From IMG/VR virus record IMGVR_UViG_3300028829_002682, positions 1 to 23,172 of that record: 23,172 nt of DNA; one strand, written 5' to 3'. Below are positions 19,192 through 23,172 of the stretch, piece after piece. The translations under genes were made by a program, and so were the position numbers. Within the stretch, counting starts at the first letter, position 1. Every line of letters starts with the position of its first letter. The notes beneath the pieces are model-generated. The model worked only from the letters and a program-made list of their open reading frames with translations, was not told the origin of the DNA and ran no database searches. The DNA is from a virus.

Positions 19192-21057
19192 ATGACACCA
19201 TATGAATCATTCATCCACTTGTCGCGCTACTCACGTTTTCTAGAGGCTGAAGGCCGTCGTGAAACATGGGCAGAGACTGTAGACCGTTTGATGAAATTTT
19301 GGGAATCACGTCTCGACAACGTAATCTCTCAGAGTGAATTTAACGAGATCGGTAACGCTGTTCATCGTCGAGAAGTCATGCCTTCAATGCGGGCCATGTG
19401 GTCTGCTGGAGACGCACTTCATCAAAATCATTTTAGAGGTTATAATTGTAGCTTTGTTGCAGTTGACCACATCCGAGTATTTGACGAAATCCTGTTTATC
19501 CTAATGGCAGGTACTGGTGTTGGCTTCTCTGCTGAAGCACAGTATGTCAACAAACTACCAATCATTAACGATACCTTCCAGCAGTCAGAGCGTACAATCG
19601 CTATCGAGGACTCTGCTGAAGGTTGGGCTAAAGCTCTACGTAAACTAGTTGCTGAACTATATCTTGGTAACGTCCACGACTGGGATTACTCTAAAATCCG
19701 TCCTGAAGGCGCTCGCCTTAAAACCATGGGTGGCCGCGCAAGTGGACCAGAACCACTTAAAGAGCTATTTGCCTTTGTCACAAACCTGTTCCGAAAAGCA
19801 GCGGGTCGCAAACTAACACCACAAGAAGTACACGACGTTGTTTGTAAGATTGCTGAGGTAGTGGTTGTCGGTGGTGTTCGTCGTTCTGCTCTTATCTCAC
19901 TCTCTGATATTGGTGACCCTGAGATCCGTGACTGTAAGTCAGGTCGTTGGTGGGAAACAGCCCCCCATCGTGCTCTTGCTAACAACTCTGGTGCTCATGA
20001 CTCTAAGCCTTCTATGTTTGTATTCATGGACGAATGGGTTGCTCTTATGAAGTCAGGCTCTGGTGAACGTGGTATATACAACCGTGGCGGGGCGCGTAGA
20101 ATGGCTCCTGAACGCCGCGTAGGTTATTTAATTAATGGCTGTAACCCTTGTGCTGAAATTCAGCTACGGTCAGGACAGCTATGTAACCTTACAGAAGTTG
20201 TATGTCGTGCAGACGACACCGAAGAAACACTAATGGCGAAGCTCAGGTATGCCGTCATCCTTGGCACATTCCAAGCCTCTCTAACCGAATTCAAATACGT
20301 ACGTAAAGTATGGCAGAAGAACTGTGAAGATGAGCGCCTACTCGGTGTTTCACTAACAGGTATTCAAGACTGCAAACTCTTACAGAACCCTGATCCTAAA
20401 CTGCTAGAACGGATGCGAGACTATGCCTACGAAATCAATGTTGAATACTCAAAGCTTATCGGTATCAACCCTGCTACAGCTATCACTACGGTTAAGCCTA
20501 GCGGTACTGTCAGCCAGCTTGTTGACTCTGCTAGCGGGATTCATGGTCGTTTTGCCCCTTATTATATCCGGGCGGTTCGGCAGTCTAACAATGACCCACT
20601 TACTACCTTTCTAAAGGACGAAGGCGTTCCTAACGAACCCGACGAAATGAACCCTGCTCGTACAACTGTCTTCTACTTCCCTATTAAGTCACCACAGGGT
20701 GCTATTATGGCGAACGAACAGACAGCTATTGAGCAGCTAGAGAACTGGAAACTCTTCCAGAAACATTGGTCTGAACACTCTGTGTCTGTTACTGTTTATG
20801 TTAAAGAACATGAATGGATGGAAGTAGGTGCTTGGGTCTATGCTAACTTTGATTACATCACTGGTATCTCTTTCCTGCCTTACTCTGATCATACTTATGC
20901 TCAGGCTCCATACACTCCTTGCACAGAGGAAGAATATGAAGCGGCACTAGCAAAGATGCCTAACGTTAACTTTGATCGGCTTTCTGAGTACGAAGTCGAA
21001 GATACAACAGAAGGCGCACAAACCCTAGCATGTAGTGCAGGTGGTTGCGAAATCTAA
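19192..21057 (+). CDS. nrdJ: Class II (adenosylcobalamin-dependent) ribonucleotide reductase, monomeric type
   Basis: A 621-residue reductase close to the monomeric Lactobacillus RTPR type (739). Redox Cys pair C86 (YNCSF) and C331 (CNLTE); thiyl radical Cys C320 in NPCAEIQL with E322 and N318; AGTGVGFSAEA near 103-113; PSGTVSQLVDSASGIHGRFA as the phosphate-binding region; C-terminal reducing pair C614-S-A-G-G-C619. No separate small radical subunit is visible, as expected for a B12 enzyme. It makes deoxyribonucleotides for phage DNA and needs host cobalamin, with glutaredoxin at 22114 a likely reductant. Confidence 0.93.
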   Translation: MTPYESFIHLSRYSRFLEAEGRRETWAETVDRLMKFWESRLDNVISQSEFNEIGNAVHRREVMPSMRAMWSAGDALHQNHFRGYNCSFVAVDHIRVFDEILFILMAGTGVGFSAEAQYVNKLPIINDTFQQSERTIAIEDSAEGWAKALRKLVAELYLGNVHDWDYSKIRPEGARLKTMGGRASGPEPLKELFAFVTNLFRKAAGRKLTPQEVHDVVCKIAEVVVVGGVRRSALISLSDIGDPEIRDCKSGRWWETAPHRALANNSGAHDSKPSMFVFMDEWVALMKSGSGERGIYNRGGARRMAPERRVGYLINGCNPCAEIQLRSGQLCNLTEVVCRADDTEETLMAKLRYAVILGTFQASLTEFKYVRKVWQKNCEDERLLGVSLTGIQDCKLLQNPDPKLLERMRDYAYEINVEYSKLIGINPATAITTVKPSGTVSQLVDSASGIHGRFAPYYIRAVRQSNNDPLTTFLKDEGVPNEPDEMNPARTTVFYFPIKSPQGAIMANEQTAIEQLENWKLFQKHWSEHSVSVTVYVKEHEWMEVGAWVYANFDYITGISFLPYSDHTYAQAPYTPCTEEEYEAALAKMPNVNFDRLSEYEVEDTTEGAQTLACSAGGCEI

Positions 21058-21072
21058 ATGATACAGGACTTT

Positions 21073-21393
21073 ATGAAGTCTTTTAAAGTTATCATGTGTG
21101 GGGTGGCCTTGATGGTCACCTCATGCGCACTGTTTGTGGAACTTGATTGGCTACCAAAGGTTGATCAGGAAAAGTTCCCGCCAGCAATGTATGAAACTAC
21201 TGCTGCCCTTACAACTTGTATGAAAGCTTACGGCGGCAATCCGATGTTCTTCCCTAAACGGGCTAGGGTATGGACTGAATGGTTCTTAACAGATCAGTTA
21301 GAAACAGGCATGTATCAAAGGCTAATGTCTACTACCTTTGTTAATGCTAAATTCACAGTATGTATTACAGATATCAAAATAAGGAAAGTATAA
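21073..21393 (+). CDS. Predicted lipoprotein
   Basis: ATG at 21073 is chosen because AGGA precedes it and the product then begins MKSFKVIMCGVALMVTSC, a lipoprotein signal with a lipobox V-T-S-C and Cys at 18. An upstream ATG at 21058, directly after the RNR stop, is the alternative. The mature ~89 residues contain two more Cys (from TTCMKAYGG and TVCITDIK), possibly a disulphide. A short lipoprotein in a replication operon resembles phage superinfection-exclusion lipoproteins (for example T5 Llp), but there is no sequence match I can claim. Confidence 0.65.
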   Translation: MKSFKVIMCGVALMVTSCALFVELDWLPKVDQEKFPPAMYETTAALTTCMKAYGGNPMFFPKRARVWTEWFLTDQLETGMYQRLMSTTFVNAKFTVCITDIKIRKV

Positions 21394-21554
21394 TGAATAA
21401 CGATAAATCAGAACAACTAGCTAAAGCTATAGGCTATTTCTCAGGTACTGTCGTCGGTATTTTACTACGAATTTCACTACTAGTGCTTGGTGTTTATGCC
21501 TCTCTTCTAATCCTTGAGTGGCTAGGTTTTATTTCTACAGGAGTTCTTCTATAA
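21393..21554 (+). CDS. Small membrane protein, 53 residues
   Basis: ATG at 21393 overlaps the previous stop (TAATG) and has AAGGAAAG upstream. Polar N-terminus (MNNDKSEQLAKAIGYFSG) then hydrophobic residues 17-53, enough for one long or two short membrane helices (VVGILLRISLLVLGVYASLL, ILEWLGFISTGVLL). It follows the lipoprotein gene directly, so the two may form an envelope pair. Confidence 0.65.
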   Translation: MNNDKSEQLAKAIGYFSGTVVGILLRISLLVLGVYASLLILEWLGFISTGVLL

Positions 21555-21784
21555 TGGATATTAACGCTATTTACGATCAAATGGACATCATAGTCGAGTC
21601 AAGTGAGATTGAGGAAGATGCTATTCGTGGATTTGAAGGTCTTGCCTTTGAAGAGGGTCTAACAACCGACTCTATAGAGTTTGCATGGTTCTACAGCGGT
21701 ATCGTCTTTGCTGTTGCCTCTATGATCATTGAAGAAGAAGAGAATGATGATGAATATCCTGAAGAAGATGAAGAAGAAAGCTGA
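21554..21784 (+). CDS. Hypothetical acidic protein, 76 residues
   Basis: TAATG overlap with the previous gene; AGGAG upstream. A helical body with a hydrophobic segment (FAWFYSGIVFAVASMII, about 43-59) followed by a tail that is almost only Glu/Asp. Possibly membrane-associated with an acidic cytoplasmic tail. No family recognised. Confidence 0.6.
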   Translation: MDINAIYDQMDIIVESSEIEEDAIRGFEGLAFEEGLTTDSIEFAWFYSGIVFAVASMIIEEEENDDEYPEEDEEES

Positions 21785-22133
21785 AGATTCTGAAAGTGTC
21801 TCGAACACGCGGTTAGTGGCCGCTATTATACATAAAGGTAAGGTGGTGTCTTATGGTAAGAACCAATACAAGACCCACCCTACTATGATTAAGTTTTCCA
21901 AGAACCCTCATGCTATATTCCTTCATGCTGAAGTTGATGCCATTAACAAGGCTAAGAAGGTTCTTGGAGAAGACTTATCTAAGACTAAACTAATTGTAAT
22001 GAGAATCCTGAAAGACGGAACCTATGCTAATGCTAAACCCTGTTGTGGTTGTAGTAAGTGCATAGAACATTACGGTATTACAAACGTTATATACACAACC
22101 GGAGAAACAACAAATGTACTTGGTAATTGGTAA
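21768..22133 (+). CDS. Cytidine/dCMP deaminase-fold protein 2
   Basis: 121 residues from ATG 21768 (the frame is open back to 21729, but that part only mirrors the acidic tail of the previous gene). Zinc motifs H53-A-E55 and P91-C92-C-G-C95, with C98 also near, fit the deaminase superfamily; LVAAIIHKGKVVSYGKNQ is the usual first hairpin. It differs strongly from the deaminase at 15099. The motif FLHAEVDAINKA and PCCGC spacing recall deaminases acting on free nucleosides or nucleotides, possibly tRNA-type. Two in one phage suggests distinct substrates. Confidence 0.75.
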   Translation: MKKKAEDSESVSNTRLVAAIIHKGKVVSYGKNQYKTHPTMIKFSKNPHAIFLHAEVDAINKAKKVLGEDLSKTKLIVMRILKDGTYANAKPCCGCSKCIEHYGITNVIYTTGETTNVLGNW

Positions 22134-22380
22134 GGACAACTGTCCCTTCTGTGATCGCACTAAAGACATGCTTGAAGGGAACAACCTCCCAATGATTTAC
22201 ATCAACATTAATAATGAAGAACCAGAGGTTCAGAGCTTCCTCAAAGGTCTTATTAAAGAGGAACTTACAGAAACTACTGTACCGCAGATCTTTACGTACA
22301 TCGGCGGGGCAGAAGAGCTAGAATATCTGCTTAAGATTTCTAACAAGATCGTTGATCAGGGTGGTTTTAACAATGACTGA
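22114..22380 (+). CDS. Glutaredoxin
   Basis: An 88-residue protein with active site C10-P-F-C13 near the N-terminus after a first strand (YLVIGKDN), and T-V-P-Q-I-F, the cis-Pro loop of thioredoxin-fold proteins. GGFNND end. It would supply electrons to the class II RNR encoded upstream. Phage glutaredoxins next to RNR genes are common. GGAG Shine-Dalgarno at 22101-22104; start overlaps the previous gene by 20 bases. Confidence 0.9.
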   Translation: MYLVIGKDNCPFCDRTKDMLEGNNLPMIYININNEEPEVQSFLKGLIKEELTETTVPQIFTYIGGAEELEYLLKISNKIVDQGGFNND

Positions 22381-22831
22381 AGAAGTTAAACGTAAGCCGG
22401 GACGTCCTAAAGGTTCTGCTAACAAACCCAAAGGTAGAGCTACAGTAGCGCCTAAGCTCAGGAGGCCAGAACCGGCCTCTAACGAACAGGCTGCAAGGAA
22501 GTATCTTAAGGAGTTCGAAGGAGATACTACCCTAGCTGTGTATGGTGTTGATGACTTTACTGATACCCTTATCGAAGAGGCTTGGAAGAACCCCGCTATC
22601 GATATCTACCTCTCAGACCCCAACGTGGATGTTCTAGCTAACTACAACAGGAAGATGGGAGGTCGTAGCTTCTCAATGTATCGTTGGGATGTTATTACCT
22701 CTGATAGCTTCTTTACTGCCCCTGTTAACGAGGTTATTGTTGTTGCGGAACAGCATCTCGATTATGTCTTAAACTATCCTCACCCCTATCTCGATCACAT
22801 GACTTTCGTATCTCTAAAGGACTTCCAGTAA
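22373..22831 (+). CDS. AT-hook protein of unknown function, 152 residues
   Basis: ATG at 22373 is chosen (overlaps the glutaredoxin end by 8 bases). The N-terminus carries KRKPGRPKGSANKPKGR (6-22), containing the AT-hook core GRP that binds the minor groove of AT-rich DNA, followed by a basic Pro-rich linker. The ~110-residue C-terminal domain (KYLKEFEGDTTLAVYGVDDF, then EEAWKNPAIDIYLSDPNVD) is acidic and mixed alpha/beta with no recognised family. Probably binds phage or host DNA. Confidence 0.7.
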   Translation: MTEEVKRKPGRPKGSANKPKGRATVAPKLRRPEPASNEQAARKYLKEFEGDTTLAVYGVDDFTDTLIEEAWKNPAIDIYLSDPNVDVLANYNRKMGGRSFSMYRWDVITSDSFFTAPVNEVIVVAEQHLDYVLNYPHPYLDHMTFVSLKDFQ

Positions 22832-22832
22832 A

Positions 22833-23012
22833 ATGAATGATTCTTTCTACCCTTTAAACCCATCTAAAGATCCCATTGATGTATACTTCCGGGGACAAGA
22901 TGGAGAAGAACTTGTAGTAGAGTATGATGATGCTCTTTATACACTCTCTTGGACTCCGCAGTACTCACAGTATCGTGGTGAAATTGATGGCATGAAAGGC
23001 TATATGGTATGA
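22833..23012 (+). CDS. Hypothetical protein, 59 residues
   Basis: Reads MNDSFYPLNPSKDPIDVYFR, then GQDGEELVVEYDDALYTLSW and TPQYSQYRGEIDGMKGYMV. Starts one base after the AT-hook gene stop, ATGA overlap with the next. Acidic and Tyr-rich. No family recognised. Confidence 0.6.
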   Translation: MNDSFYPLNPSKDPIDVYFRGQDGEELVVEYDDALYTLSWTPQYSQYRGEIDGMKGYMV

Positions 23013-23172
23013 CTACTAAAAATGCAAACTGGCAATACGCTTACTTCAATCTCTACTCTAAGGTTGCTAAAATGTTGTTAAATCACAATAATGAGGAATC
23101 TAAGAAAGAGCTTTTAAGAGATTGGGACGATCTGCGACAGAATATGCCTTTACCGAAACTATGTAATGAAAA
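23009..23172 (+). CDS. Hypothetical protein, 5' part (continues past window)
   Basis: ATGA overlap with the preceding gene. The first 54 residues are open to the end of the window (MTTKNANWQYAYFNLYSKVA, KMLLNHNNEESKKELLRDWD). Helical and charged. Cannot be assigned. Confidence 0.5.
   Translation, partial: MTTKNANWQYAYFNLYSKVAKMLLNHNNEESKKELLRDWDDLRQNMPLPKLCNE

Noticed and set aside
1-23172. tRNA genes, CRISPR arrays, integrase or attachment sites
   Set aside because: No cloverleaf with a GTTCRA arm, no spaced palindromic repeats and no integrase or repressor-type gene pair seen; nothing points to a temperate lifestyle in this window.

Overview
The window is a piece of a tailed-phage genome. 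Every gene I can support is on the + strand, genes are packed with ATGA and TAATG overlaps, and there is no tRNA, insertion sequence or CRISPR. The replication genes are T7-like: a single-subunit RNA polymerase, a gp2.5-like single-stranded DNA-binding protein, a family A DNA polymerase with proofreading domain, a 5'-3' exonuclease and a fused primase-helicase. A SleB-type cell wall hydrolase, a DUF1127 protein and a B12-dependent class II ribonucleotide reductase (RNR) point to a Gram-negative, probably proteobacterial and quite possibly aquatic host. The exact host is an inference.

Layout. (1) 1-1996: C-terminal part of a tape-measure-like virion protein, closed by a UUCG terminator. (2) 2000-6460: accessory and lysis region. 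It holds three copies of a 32-nt identical promoter-like element (2076, 2483, 2838), a fourth divergent copy (4968) and a degenerate fifth (5566), with terminators between some of the units. Genes: HNH endonuclease, small unknowns, a secreted Gly/Ala-rich protein, a possible mini ADP-ribosyltransferase-like protein, a holin candidate, the SleB-like endolysin, a hexapeptide-repeat beta-helix protein with a frameshifted end, a GxxxG-repeat protein and a helix-turn-helix protein, ending at a strong terminator (6400). (3) 6473-8972: DUF1127 protein, a 26-residue membrane peptide and the RNA polymerase. (4) 9039-15889: SSB, nucleoside deoxyribosyltransferase-like protein, DUF3310 protein, a tandemly duplicated small gene pair, DNA polymerase, many small unknowns, MazG-like pyrophosphohydrolase, dCMP deaminase-like protein and a GIY-YIG protein. 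(5) 15960-23172: exonuclease, second GIY-YIG protein, primase-helicase, class II RNR, a predicted lipoprotein, a second deaminase-fold protein, glutaredoxin, an AT-hook protein and two small genes at the right edge.

How it works together. The promoter-like repeats have a CTATA block just before the presumed start, as T7 promoters do, so they are the best candidates for sites read by the polymerase at 6819-8972. The DNA-synthesis proteins form a T7-style replisome. RNR, glutaredoxin, MazG, the deaminases and the deoxyribosyltransferase-like enzyme would supply or police nucleotides for it. Endolysin and holin candidate end the cycle.

Most notable: the repeated promoter and terminator cassettes around the HNH gene; a 21-nt repeat placed exactly after two stop codons; a 31-nt intergenic repeat; the Glu-to-Gln change in DNA polymerase motif A; the frameshift in the hexapeptide array; a recent tandem gene duplication; a phage DUF1127 protein beside the RNA polymerase; and a possible mini ADP-ribosyltransferase.
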